A stretch of 64,000 nucleotides of DNA from Acholeplasmataceae bacterium (GTDB taxonomy: Bacteria; Bacillota_I; Bacilli_A; Acholeplasmatales; Acholeplasmataceae): contig RECG01000016.1 of assembly GCA_007692425.1 (NCBI GenBank), positions 1-64,000 of the forward strand, read 5' to 3'. A program made the translations under genes and the position numbers. Shown here piece after piece: positions 48,580 to 58,110 of the stretch. Within the stretch, counting starts at the first letter, position 1; every line of letters begins with the position of its first letter. The notes under the pieces are model-generated. The model did not search any database and was not told the origin of the DNA. It saw nothing but the letters and a program-made list of their open reading frames with translations.

Positions 48580-49621
48580 GATAACACTTCCTCACATAGG
48601 GTGATGTCATCACACGCAAGATGCCTCCATAAGTCAGTTTGAAAGTGATGGTATCACCTGTTTTTAAATCTTGATGGTGCAATCTGACAATCAAGTGGTC
48701 ACTGCTGCACCCCAGTACCTCGACCCCTTCGGGCGGAATCAAATCCTCACAGGCAACGTCCTGCCTGCCGACCGCCAGAATCGCCCTTCGCATGATGCCT
48801 TGGTCGGTGAAATGCACTTGGTTGCCAAATGCATCCATGCCGAGTTCACCTTCCGGCATGGAAGGTTTGTCTTGACATTCAATGATTTCCGCTTCCAAGG
48901 TGATGACATCATCATGCATGCCGGGAATCGGTGTGCCATAAGCGGTTTCACGGCCGAGAATCAAGGCTTCGCCGATTCTGAGATTGTTGACGCCCTTGGG
49001 TTGACGACCTTCGCTCACCAATTTGAATGAAGAGGAATTGCCTCCGGACACCAGGTTGATGTGAACGGGGTGCGCCGTTTCAATGACAGCCTTGATGACC
49101 AGTAGTTTTTCCAAGGTCTCAGGTGTGGGAATGACCCCTCCGAAACAAGTCAGGTTGGTACCGATGCCTTCGAGTTTGATATGCTCGAGTTTGAGAATGT
49201 CGGCAATGACCGGCATGTAATCATGTTGATAATAGATGCCCTCACGCAAATCGCCCAGATCGAACATCAAAATGATGCGATGCGTTCGCTTTAATGCTTT
49301 AGCGGCTTCATCAAGCGCTTTGATGGTGGCGAACCCGCTATTCAGCGAGATATCCGCATATCGGACAGTCTCTTCGACTTCGGTCATGGCCGGCATTCTT
49401 AACAACACTTTTGGTTTGTCGGTCTTGATGGTCTTCAGGTTGTCAATGCGCGAATCGGCGATATATTCGATTTGGCTTTGGTTGATGACATCAATCAGCT
49501 TTTGATCGGCACGAAAGACCTTGGTGACAGCCATCACCGAAGTGCCGTAACGTGTCATCACATCGTGCAGGTGCGCGATGTTTTCCGCGTATTTGGTTGG
49601 ATGGATCCAGGCTTTCGGCAT
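48572..49621 (-). CDS. orr: Ornithine racemase-like PLP amino-acid racemase
   Basis: VMAVTKVFRADQKLIDVI, MFDLGDLREGIYYQ, LVSGGNSSSFKLV, NNLRIGEALILGRETAYG; ornithine cluster context. Confidence 0.85.
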   Translation of the reverse strand: MPKAWIHPTKYAENIAHLHDVMTRYGTSVMAVTKVFRADQKLIDVINQSQIEYIADSRIDNLKTIKTDKPKVLLRMPAMTEVEETVRYADISLNSGFATIKALDEAAKALKRTHRIILMFDLGDLREGIYYQHDYMPVIADILKLEHIKLEGIGTNLTCFGGVIPTPETLEKLLVIKAVIETAHPVHINLVSGGNSSSFKLVSEGRQPKGVNNLRIGEALILGRETAYGTPIPGMHDDVITLEAEIIECQDKPSMPEGELGMDAFGNQVHFTDQGIMRRAILAVGRQDVACEDLIPPEGVEVLGCSSDHLIVRLHHQDLKTGDTITFKLTYGGILRVMTSPYVRKCYRD

Positions 49622-49626
49622 GACGG

Positions 49627-50967
49627 TCATCCTTTCCAACGCAAGGTTTGTTTCAACAAGATCTTGGCAGCCTCGGGGTGATGATGGGACAAGACACCGA
49701 TTGAGGCCAGGATATAATCGTGATCCAGGTAGACGGGTACTGATGGATCAGGGGCGAGCTTGGTGTGGCTGCGTTCCAGATAGGTTTTGATGATGGCGGG
49801 TGCATCATGCTCATAGAGCAAGGCGCCTCCGGTAAGGACGATCATTTTCACCTGGGTGGCATCTTTACCGTCAGGAATGATTTTCACGCCGCTTGACGTG
49901 AAGACGCGACGCAAGTCTCCCACATGTCTGTCCATGGCTTGATAAACACATTGCCTGGTTAAAAGACTGATCAGTTTTTTGCCGGGCTCGGTAACCGGGA
50001 TGAACGGTTCTTCCTGCATCAACACACGGATGTCGTCCATTTTCATGCCCATCAGCCGTTCGAGTTCTCCGGTCTTGAAGCTTTCCATCACATGGCTGCG
50101 GTTGATATAGACACCGAGGTCGCCTTCGACCGTCCGCTTCATCCTGGGTTCTCCTTCCAGGTATTTGCGGTATTCAGGTTTGGGATCGGCGATGGTGTGG
50201 ACATCGGTGGTCGCACCACCGACATCAAGGGTCATGACACCTTCTGACATGTCATCCAACAAGATGGTGGCGTCCATGACGGCTCCGGGTGTGGGGATGA
50301 TGGTGTGGTCGACCATCTCGAAAATGCGTTGCATGCCTGCAGCATGGATGATGTTTTGTTCAAATGTTTCATAGATGGCCTTCCTGAGTGGCAGGATATT
50401 GAAATCATCCACGCGTGGATAGACGTTTTCGACCACGAAAAGGCTCGGATGCTGCAGTTTTTTGATCCGTTCGTGGTTGGCGATGTTGCCGGTGTAGATG
50501 ACTGGGATGCCTAGTTCAATCGAATCCAAAAGATTTTGCCAAGCCACTTCTTTCTCACCGTAGTCGGTCCCTCCGGCAATGACGACCATGTTCGGGCGGA
50601 CCGCTTTGATTTTCTCAATGTGTTCCGGCGTCAGACGGTTGGCCGTAATCAGGTGGATGTTCGCACCTGCACCAAGCGCCGCTTCCTTGGCGGCTCTGGC
50701 CGTCATTTCATAGACGAGGCCGTGCACGGTGATTTTAAGACCTCCTGCCGCACTTGACGAGGCGTACATCGCATCATATTCAAGCGTCTCGACAGCCAGG
50801 TTGTGTTTCAAATCCTCAATCGCGTTCATCAACCCGGTGGTGACATCGGTCTCGACCGTCGTCTGGTGCAAACCGCGCCCCAAAAAAGCCACCTCCTGGT
50901 GGAGATTGAAGGCATTGATGACGGTTGTGGTGCTGCCGATTTCGGCAACCAGGCAATCAACTTTCAT
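49627..50967 (-). CDS. GlmL/MutL-like protein (ASKHA-fold mutase accessory)
   Basis: CLVAEIGSTTTVINAF, MTLDVGGATTDVHTI, VLTGGALLYE. Confidence 0.87.
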   Translation of the reverse strand: MKVDCLVAEIGSTTTVINAFNLHQEVAFLGRGLHQTTVETDVTTGLMNAIEDLKHNLAVETLEYDAMYASSSAAGGLKITVHGLVYEMTARAAKEAALGAGANIHLITANRLTPEHIEKIKAVRPNMVVIAGGTDYGEKEVAWQNLLDSIELGIPVIYTGNIANHERIKKLQHPSLFVVENVYPRVDDFNILPLRKAIYETFEQNIIHAAGMQRIFEMVDHTIIPTPGAVMDATILLDDMSEGVMTLDVGGATTDVHTIADPKPEYRKYLEGEPRMKRTVEGDLGVYINRSHVMESFKTGELERLMGMKMDDIRVLMQEEPFIPVTEPGKKLISLLTRQCVYQAMDRHVGDLRRVFTSSGVKIIPDGKDATQVKMIVLTGGALLYEHDAPAIIKTYLERSHTKLAPDPSVPVYLDHDYILASIGVLSHHHPEAAKILLKQTLRWKG

Positions 50968-53158
50968 GGATCATCCTATGTTTCTTGACGATGAAACTGG
51001 CGACATCCTTGCCCTTGGTGCCGCGGCCGAACCCTTGGTCCATGCCATGCGCCTTGGCGATTTCAGGTGTCACCTGGGTCCCGCCGGCAAGCAAGATCAG
51101 CTTGTCGCGGACACCCTTTTCAACGGCATAATCATGCAATTTTTGCATGTTCTTATAGTGAATGTCATCATGGGAGATGATCAAGGAGATCATGACCACG
51201 GTCGAATGGGTCTCGATGGCGGCATCAATGAATTTCTCGATCGGTACACTGGTGCCCAGATAAGTATAGCTAAGTCCGTATTTTTCAATACCGCCGTGCT
51301 TGATATCGAGAATCTCACGCATGCCGACACTGTGCTCGTCGCTGCCACCGGTACCGGCAATGACCTTGAGTGGATGTGTTTGCATGTAAGCGATCATTTC
51401 ATCTTCTGGTAGTGTTTCTTCTTTTGTGGGTAGTACCAAGGTGGAGGTGTCGATGTCAAACGTGACCGTTCCTTTGATCTGGATGCGCGTGCCTTCGCTT
51501 GGATGCATGACTTCCCTGTGGATGACTTCGACCTGGGTCAGGTTGAGTTGTCTGCCCGCTTCAAGTGCGGCTGCCTCCGCTGTCAAGGGATCGGTCGGGA
51601 AAAAGAGATCGACGGTGATGATGCCATCACCCAGCCACTGGACTTCCGGTTTGAGTTTGAAGGTGCTGCGATAGTCTTCGTTTTCCTCCATACGGACGTT
51701 GACGTTGTCAAAGTGATCAAGTTCATCGATGTATTGGATCATGTCCGGATTTTCGAAGGTCGATCCGCCGATCAGTCTGGCCGGATCATCCTTGCAGGCC
51801 GGATCATACTGTTCGACGTTGTTATCGCCGTAATGGGCGGTGACTGGCGCCATGTAATCCTTGGCACGCTTGATGATCGTGCCGTTGCCGATGCCGCCGT
51901 CAATCTGGCGGGCGATGCCGTCACCGGCGCGTTCGGGATAATAACCGCTATCGACAAACATGCCGGCCTGGACCGCTTGATAATAGCCACCCATGTCGAT
52001 GATTTCTTCAAGCATCAACACGGCACGTTCTTGGAGTTCGCGTTTCGTGTCCGTGAGATAGCCTTCTTTTTTAAAATCCAACATGGACATCAAATCATCC
52101 ATGCCCGTCATGGCCTGTTTGGCGGTGTCGAGCGCTTCGATGTTATAAACATGCCAAGGCACGTTTCTCCCTTCATCAGGGGTGATCGTGCTTTGGATAT
52201 CTGCGGATGTCAACCGCGAGATGACGAGGTTCAAGACATGGGTCACGGTCGCTTCACGGGTCGAGGAATCCATGTATTTGGTGTTCATCTGGGCCCGCAT
52301 CTTGTAAGCGCTGAAAAACTCGCGCAAAGCCAGCGCGTAAGGCAGATTAAGTTTCAAATCAGGGCTGGGCGGCGCCGCCGGTGGCACTGTCGAGAGACAA
52401 ATCAGGTCGGGACGCATGCCGACCTTTTCACTCATCCGGCAGTTGATGGCATGCTGGATCAGTAGTTCGGGCATGACTTTCCAGGCATCCCTGGCAGTCG
52501 CGTTCGCGTTATGGGCGCCATCGATCTGGGCAAGACCGCCATAAGCCATGATGGTCTTGCTTTCAGCCGCGTCAACAAAACTCCTGATCATGTTGATGTT
52601 GCGATACAAGACATTGTATTGCGGATCTTGATGAGCGCCGTTGACGCCTTCTTCGACAAACATGACGGCGATTTCAGGGCCGGCCACACCGGAGACATAC
52701 GAATGATAATTGATCGGACGACCGACTTCATCTTCAATCAGGTCGAGTGCTTTGCGTTGGGCCCTGACCTGTTTTCTGGTGATCGGGACACCGCCGACAC
52801 CCTGGGGTGTGCCTTCCAGCAGGCCATCCATGTGGGACTGTCCGGCGGTGCGGATGACCATGATGTGGTCTGCACCGTGATAAGCCGCCATGCGCATGCG
52901 GCGGATGTCGTCCTCAAAACGTCCGGAGGCGATTTCGGTGGTGATGGTGGCGTCCGGTTGCGGATCGATATGACCCAGATGACGAGCGCTTGGCAACGGA
53001 ATGGTGTTGTTCAATGACGGGCTGGCCTGTTGATATGTGAAAGGTCCGAGCGTCTGGGGTTTGGCGTCCCGCCAGACCCAGCCGCGACGACGGGGCCGAT
53101 ACTTGTCAAGATCGTTGAGCAGAAAACGGATGTCAAGCTTGTAGTTGGGATCAAGCAT
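50957..53158 (-). CDS. oraE: D-ornithine 4,5-aminomutase large (B12/PLP) subunit
   Basis: B12 motif GTGGSDEHSVGMREILDIKHGGIEKYG; large OraE-like N-terminus; oraS adjacent. Confidence 0.92.
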   Translation of the reverse strand: MLDPNYKLDIRFLLNDLDKYRPRRRGWVWRDAKPQTLGPFTYQQASPSLNNTIPLPSARHLGHIDPQPDATITTEIASGRFEDDIRRMRMAAYHGADHIMVIRTAGQSHMDGLLEGTPQGVGGVPITRKQVRAQRKALDLIEDEVGRPINYHSYVSGVAGPEIAVMFVEEGVNGAHQDPQYNVLYRNINMIRSFVDAAESKTIMAYGGLAQIDGAHNANATARDAWKVMPELLIQHAINCRMSEKVGMRPDLICLSTVPPAAPPSPDLKLNLPYALALREFFSAYKMRAQMNTKYMDSSTREATVTHVLNLVISRLTSADIQSTITPDEGRNVPWHVYNIEALDTAKQAMTGMDDLMSMLDFKKEGYLTDTKRELQERAVLMLEEIIDMGGYYQAVQAGMFVDSGYYPERAGDGIARQIDGGIGNGTIIKRAKDYMAPVTAHYGDNNVEQYDPACKDDPARLIGGSTFENPDMIQYIDELDHFDNVNVRMEENEDYRSTFKLKPEVQWLGDGIITVDLFFPTDPLTAEAAALEAGRQLNLTQVEVIHREVMHPSEGTRIQIKGTVTFDIDTSTLVLPTKEETLPEDEMIAYMQTHPLKVIAGTGGSDEHSVGMREILDIKHGGIEKYGLSYTYLGTSVPIEKFIDAAIETHSTVVMISLIISHDDIHYKNMQKLHDYAVEKGVRDKLILLAGGTQVTPEIAKAHGMDQGFGRGTKGKDVASFIVKKHRMIHES

Positions 53159-53513
53159 CTTTGAACACCTCCGTCATCTTGTGCACGGCATCGCCTTCAA
53201 GCAGGTCATGACCGGCTTCACGGATGCTCATGTTGTTATCTTTGGCATGGCGATAGACGACATGACCGGCACCATGAGACAACAGGTTATATTCGAACAG
53301 GCGGTCTGTGATGGCTTTGGCTTCCTGACTGGAAAAACCCATGCGCATCAACACGCTGCGTTCGATGGCCGGCGTGGTATGTGTCTTTGCCATGTCCATC
53401 ATCGGCTGAACCAACTTGTCGGTCAGCTCGAAGAAATAGGTTTTCAGTTGTGCGTCTGTCATGTCGGCAAGATGGGCGCGACGGACATTGAAATCATCTT
53501 GTCTTGGTTTCAT
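53151..53513 (-). CDS. oraS: D-ornithine 4,5-aminomutase small subunit
   Basis: 120-aa; YFFELTDKLVQPMMDMAKTHTTPAIERSVLMRMGFSSQEAKAI; position. Confidence 0.88.
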   Translation of the reverse strand: MKPRQDDFNVRRAHLADMTDAQLKTYFFELTDKLVQPMMDMAKTHTTPAIERSVLMRMGFSSQEAKAITDRLFEYNLLSHGAGHVVYRHAKDNNMSIREAGHDLLEGDAVHKMTEVFKDA

Positions 53514-54901
53514 GCGATTTCCTCCCTGAGTGTGATGACATGTGTTTCCGGGATATTCAATTCTTCGCTTAAATAGCGGATTTCAGCAGGTGTCAAGGCT
53601 TGCTCCTTGAATCGTTTAAGATATGACAACCTGAGTGAATCAAGCGGGATTTCCTGATGTTTCAGGGCATGCCCCCCCTCGGGAAAAACGATGTTCTTAC
53701 CTGGCTGTTCGGTCAAGGGATCGCCGAACATGAGGGTGATGCCATTCTTTTCAGCAAAGGCGACTTGTGCGTTCATGTGTTTGCCGGCACCGGTATATTC
53801 ACTTTCCTGGACGACGATGATGTCATCTTCTTTCATGGTGCGGGCCAGGCTGAAGGCGGCCGCCAGGCTGATGTTGCCGGCCGGACCCCGTTCAAGGCCT
53901 TCCAAAATAGCCAGTGCTTCGGTGATGTAGAAGACACTGCCTTGATTGACCAATACATAACGGTCCATGTAACGCAAAGGTCGGGCTGCGCTTCTCGGAA
54001 CATCACTGCGGTCCGGATAAGTCGAGAAGGGCATGCTGAAGCCGGTATGGCCGGTGGTAAAAGATTTGCGGTTGAAATCACGGTCGCTGGCCATGTGCAG
54101 ACCGCTCAGGTCAACGCTCGCTCCCACCATTTCTGTGAGGTCGGCGCCTGCTTTTCTCATGCCTCTGGCGGTACCGGTGAGATTGCCTCCCCCGGCATTG
54201 GTGGAAATGACCATTTCCGGAAACTTGCCAAGACTCGCCATTGACTCTTGGGCGATTTCATTGCCGAGTGTCTCGATGCCCATGACGCCGTAAGGTGAAT
54301 AAAGTGAAGCGTTGAAATAACCGGTCTCCTCCAACAGGACCAGGAGCTGATAAAACAGTTCCGGTCCGACCGAGAGTTGGACAACCTCGGCACCATAGGC
54401 TTCACATGCACGTGCTTTCTCAATGATTTCGGGTTGTCCGATGCCTTTCGAGTCAAAGCATTCTTGGACAATGATGCATTTGAGTCCGGCCCTGGCGGCA
54501 AGGGCGGCGACAGCGGCACCATAGTTTCCGCTGGTCGAGGCGATGACGCCTTTGTAGCCGAGCTTTTTGGCATGATGAATACTGATGGCGGCCCGACGGG
54601 CTTTGAACGATCCGCTGAGGTTGGTCGCCTCATCTTTAAGAAAGATGCGTGCGCCATATCCCGGATTGGCGAACAAACGGGCATAAGCGGTCATTCGTTT
54701 GAGCTCGATCAAAGGCGTGTTACCGACATTGTTCGTACGTTGGATGGCACTCACTTCTTCGAGCGTGTAACCCGCCTCTTGCATCATACGCTCATAATCA
54801 AAAGCGATGCCAGCTTGTTCATAGCGATCATAATCAAGTTGAAGCGCCTGCTTCATGATGGCGGAACGACGGGCCATCACAGCATCATAGTTTTTTATCA
54901 T
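53510..54901 (-). CDS. ortB: 2-amino-4-ketopentanoate thiolase beta subunit (PLP)
   Basis: NTPLIELKRM, GSFKARRAAISIHHAKK, threonine-synthase-like fold; adjacent ortA/oraSE. Confidence 0.88.
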   Translation of the reverse strand: MIKNYDAVMARRSAIMKQALQLDYDRYEQAGIAFDYERMMQEAGYTLEEVSAIQRTNNVGNTPLIELKRMTAYARLFANPGYGARIFLKDEATNLSGSFKARRAAISIHHAKKLGYKGVIASTSGNYGAAVAALAARAGLKCIIVQECFDSKGIGQPEIIEKARACEAYGAEVVQLSVGPELFYQLLVLLEETGYFNASLYSPYGVMGIETLGNEIAQESMASLGKFPEMVISTNAGGGNLTGTARGMRKAGADLTEMVGASVDLSGLHMASDRDFNRKSFTTGHTGFSMPFSTYPDRSDVPRSAARPLRYMDRYVLVNQGSVFYITEALAILEGLERGPAGNISLAAAFSLARTMKEDDIIVVQESEYTGAGKHMNAQVAFAEKNGITLMFGDPLTEQPGKNIVFPEGGHALKHQEIPLDSLRLSYLKRFKEQALTPAEIRYLSEELNIPETHVITLREEIA

Positions 54902-55194
54902 GCGAGGTCCTCCGTTTCCGATTTGATCAGATCGCGGACACGACGCATGGCTTTGACATGATGCCCGAAACTGTGTGTGAAATGGGGTTCGACTTGTAAG
55001 AGACGGCCGGTTTCAACACGACCGGTCTCGGTCACAATATCGACCTCATCACCGATGTTGCCAGGTGTCAGCAGTTTGCCTTTCAAGCGAAACTCGAAAG
55101 GAACACGCTTGGTGTCCTGTGGCACTTGTGGCGCCCGTTCCTCGGGTTTGAGGATGGTCTTGATGATTTGTACGAACGTCATTTTTTCAATCAT
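54898..55194 (-). CDS. ortA: 2-amino-4-ketopentanoate thiolase alpha subunit
   Basis: ~98 aa, VPFEFRLKGKLLTPGNIGDEVDIVTETGRVETGRLLQVEPHFTHSFG; SD aaaggag before ATG. Confidence 0.85.
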   Translation of the reverse strand: MIEKMTFVQIIKTILKPEERAPQVPQDTKRVPFEFRLKGKLLTPGNIGDEVDIVTETGRVETGRLLQVEPHFTHSFGHHVKAMRRVRDLIKSETEDLA

Positions 55195-55327
55195 ATCGAG
55201 ACTCCTTTGTTTCTTTTTTATCAAAAAGAATCAAACATGTAAACGTGTGTCCATGCTTCATGATACCACACGGAAAACGCGCTTGTATAGGTTCGGATGT
55301 CATTCACAGCGAATCCTGGCCGCAACT

Positions 55328-56374
55328 TCATGCATCTTCCAACAAATCACGCATATCGCCAAGGATGGCGCGGGGAACAGGCAGATCAATCATCGTCTTT
55401 AGCCCCGGTCTGGCATTCAAGACATGAGGAATCATATTGACACACATCGCAATCGTGCCGATACCGCCATCGACTTCGGGCTGGATGGCCATGTTGACGG
55501 CAGGGGTGCCTGTCAGTTTGATGTAGTCACCCGTGTGGGTGCCTTCCATTTCCGGTTCGATTTGCTGGGGATGAAACATGTCGATGAATACTTTGCCATC
55601 AACAAGCCCCTGTCCGGTCATGTTGATGCCTGCCAAGGTACCTTTCTTGGCTTCGCCATATTTGCTCTTGCGGTCAATCGTGGTGACAATCGGTTTCATC
55701 TGCTGCTCGAAACCGTCAAGTTTGACACCTAGTGCATCAGCGATCATCATGACACTCTCTTTAAAGCCGACATGACCGGCGAGGTCATGGCTGGCGGTTC
55801 TGCTTTCGTATGCTTCAAGAGAGATGCCGACACCTTGTTCATGCATGACGACGGGGCCGAACGGACTCAGGCTGTTGACACGCTTGGCTTCGATGTGTGA
55901 CACGTCCGACATGACACCGCTCAAGGCAACGACGAGTAAATCCATGATGAAACCGGGATTGATGCCGGTTCCGAGCACGGTAACGCCATGTTGTTTTGCC
56001 AGACTGTCGATCTTTTTGGCAAGTTCGGGTGCATTGGCGCTTGGATAGGCCATTTCTTCAGCCGTGCTGATGCAATCAATCTTGTGTTCGACAACTTTTT
56101 TGATTTTCGGAAAAGCGCCCGCGACAAAACTGTCTGTGCACAGCAAGGCAATGTCGGGTTTGACGTTCGCCAAAAGCTTGTCGACATCTTGTTCGATGAT
56201 GACTTCGGGATGATCGGTCTTGATGTCAAGGGCGGTTTTGAAATCTTTACCGACCAAGTCGGGATGAATATCGCAGACGCCGACGATTTCGACACCTTTT
56301 TTGGTGAGCAGCATCTCTGCCATGCCTCTGCCCATGGCACCGAAGCCCCAAATGAAAACCTTGATGTTTTGCAT
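55328..56374 (-). CDS. ord: 2,4-diaminopentanoate dehydrogenase
   Basis: VFIWGFGAMGRGMAEMLL Rossmann motif; EEMAYPSANAPELAKKIDSLAKQHGVTVLGTGINPGFIMDLLV. Confidence 0.88.
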   Translation of the reverse strand: MQNIKVFIWGFGAMGRGMAEMLLTKKGVEIVGVCDIHPDLVGKDFKTALDIKTDHPEVIIEQDVDKLLANVKPDIALLCTDSFVAGAFPKIKKVVEHKIDCISTAEEMAYPSANAPELAKKIDSLAKQHGVTVLGTGINPGFIMDLLVVALSGVMSDVSHIEAKRVNSLSPFGPVVMHEQGVGISLEAYESRTASHDLAGHVGFKESVMMIADALGVKLDGFEQQMKPIVTTIDRKSKYGEAKKGTLAGINMTGQGLVDGKVFIDMFHPQQIEPEMEGTHTGDYIKLTGTPAVNMAIQPEVDGGIGTIAMCVNMIPHVLNARPGLKTMIDLPVPRAILGDMRDLLEDA

Positions 56375-56445
56375 GTTATTCTGTTTCCTTTCATTGAATT
56401 GATATCAGCACGTGTGTGCTGTCATGGATAATAATGGTTTGATTG

Positions 56446-56946
56446 TTAATGTGACATCTCCACGATTCTTCCCAGTGTGAAAAGATAATCGGAAATTCGG
56501 TTGATCAGTCCAAGGGTCAACGGATTCAACGGTCGTTCCTTGTTCAGGGTGATCAACTCACGTTCGGCGCGCCTGACCGTGACCCTGGCCAGATTGATCC
56601 AGGAAGCGGTCTTGTTGCCGTCAAGTCTGATGAAACGGGTCAACGGCTCAAGTCGCTTGTCAAGGTCATCGATCCGGCCTTCGATCCACGTGACCATGTC
56701 AGCGGTGATGACAGTCTGTTGTTCATCGTCCAAGGCGATTTCATGAGCTGTGGAAAACAGAAAACCGTGCAACTGATCGAGATCATGGACAATGGTCTCG
56801 TCATTGACGTGATGTTTGCACATCAGGATGAACGCCATGGCCTCATCAATGGCGCCATTCACGGCAATCCGTAAATCAGCCTTGTCCACGCGTTTGCTGA
56901 GCAGGTCTGTTTGTCCTGTATCGCCTCGTTTGGTATAGATTTTCAT
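56446..56946 (-). CDS. Cob(I)alamin adenosyltransferase, PduO type
   Basis: MKIYTKRGDTGQTDLLSKRVDKADLR, NLARVTVRRAERE, INRISDYLFTLGR. Confidence 0.92.
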   Translation of the reverse strand: MKIYTKRGDTGQTDLLSKRVDKADLRIAVNGAIDEAMAFILMCKHHVNDETIVHDLDQLHGFLFSTAHEIALDDEQQTVITADMVTWIEGRIDDLDKRLEPLTRFIRLDGNKTASWINLARVTVRRAERELITLNKERPLNPLTLGLINRISDYLFTLGRIVEMSH

Positions 56947-56971
56947 TGTTTTTCTCCTTGGTTTGTGTGAA

Positions 56972-57325
56972 TCAAAGAAAGACCTGGCATTCAACTAGCA
57001 GACGGTTGGGATCCCGCATGAAAAAATGATAAATACCGAAAGCGTCGTTGACCGACGGTTGTTCCGGTTTGAAGCCATGAGCGAGCATGTGTTGGTACAT
57101 GTCATCGACTGCAGCCTTGCTTTCATAGACCAGGGTGATGCAGCTTTGGTTGACCGGCGCTTTCGGGAAATGCAGGCAGAATCCGATCTTGCCGGTGCCT
57201 TTGGCATCGTAAATCAGACATTGTGTCTGATCTTTGTCAAGTCTGAATCCCAGGATGTCTCCGTAAAAAGCACGGACGGCATCCAGACTTTCGACCCGAT
57301 AAAAATGAATCATGTCTTTCAACAT
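56972..57325 (-). CDS. VOC (glyoxalase/bleomycin resistance) superfamily protein
   Basis: FYRVESLDAVRAFYGDILGFRLD, FFMRDPNRLLVECQVFL. Confidence 0.85.
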   Translation of the reverse strand: MLKDMIHFYRVESLDAVRAFYGDILGFRLDKDQTQCLIYDAKGTGKIGFCLHFPKAPVNQSCITLVYESKAAVDDMYQHMLAHGFKPEQPSVNDAFGIYHFFMRDPNRLLVECQVFL

Positions 57326-57348
57326 TTGGCTTCGCCTCCCTCGGACAT

Positions 57349-58110
57349 TCACGACGTCCGTTTGATTTTCTTGCCCTTTTCCTTCAGCGCCTGGACAGCA
57401 AAGCTTGCCACGTCAAACGCATACTTCTTAGGTCCGAAACCGGCATCATAACCCAGTTCCTTGGCCAAGGCATGATGGATTCTGGGTCCGCCGATGATGA
57501 CAATGAAGTCATCGCGTCTGCCTTCCGCCTCCAACAGTTCAACAAACCGGGTCAAATTATGGATGTGAACATCTTTTTGGGTGACAGTCTGGCTGATCAG
57601 GATGACATCAGCGTGGTGTTTGATGGCTGCTTCCAAAAGGGTTTCATTATCAACTTGTCCGCCAAGATTGATGGCATGGATGCCCTGATAGCGCTCCAGA
57701 CCATAATGACCGGCATAGCCCTTCATGTTCATGATGGCATCAATCCCGACGGTATGGGCATCGGTGCCGGTCGAGGCACCGATGAAGACAATCGGTTCAG
57801 CGAAATGGGTGCTGACATACTGTTCGACTTCTTCCATGCTCATGACATCGGATTCGACCTCAGTCACTTTCAAGGATGAAAGATTGACCTGGTGGCTGAC
57901 GGTGCCATAAATGATATAATGACTGAAATCATCGGACAAGACAGTGCCGTGAACCACGCTGGCATCGTGGATGCCCATTTTCAAGGCCAAGGCTTTGGCG
58001 GCTTCTTCACCCAGTGGACCGTAAGGCATGGGAAGGGTGAACGCCACTTGGATTTTCCCGTCGTTCATGGTGTCGCCATAAGGACGGATCAAGGTGTGTT
58101 TTTTAGCCAT
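57349..58110 (-). CDS. kamE: Lysine 5,6-aminomutase beta (B12-binding) subunit
   Basis: GASTGTDAHTVGIDAIMNMKGYAGHYGLERYQGI (DxHxxG), downstream of kamD. Confidence 0.92.
   Translation of the reverse strand: MAKKHTLIRPYGDTMNDGKIQVAFTLPMPYGPLGEEAAKALALKMGIHDASVVHGTVLSDDFSHYIIYGTVSHQVNLSSLKVTEVESDVMSMEEVEQYVSTHFAEPIVFIGASTGTDAHTVGIDAIMNMKGYAGHYGLERYQGIHAINLGGQVDNETLLEAAIKHHADVILISQTVTQKDVHIHNLTRFVELLEAEGRRDDFIVIIGGPRIHHALAKELGYDAGFGPKKYAFDVASFAVQALKEKGKKIKRTS

Noticed and set aside
55195-55327. Cobalamin riboswitch upstream of ortA/oraSE
   Set aside because: The ~130-nt gap shows no B12-box-like sequence or sufficient length; no riboswitch could be supported by eye
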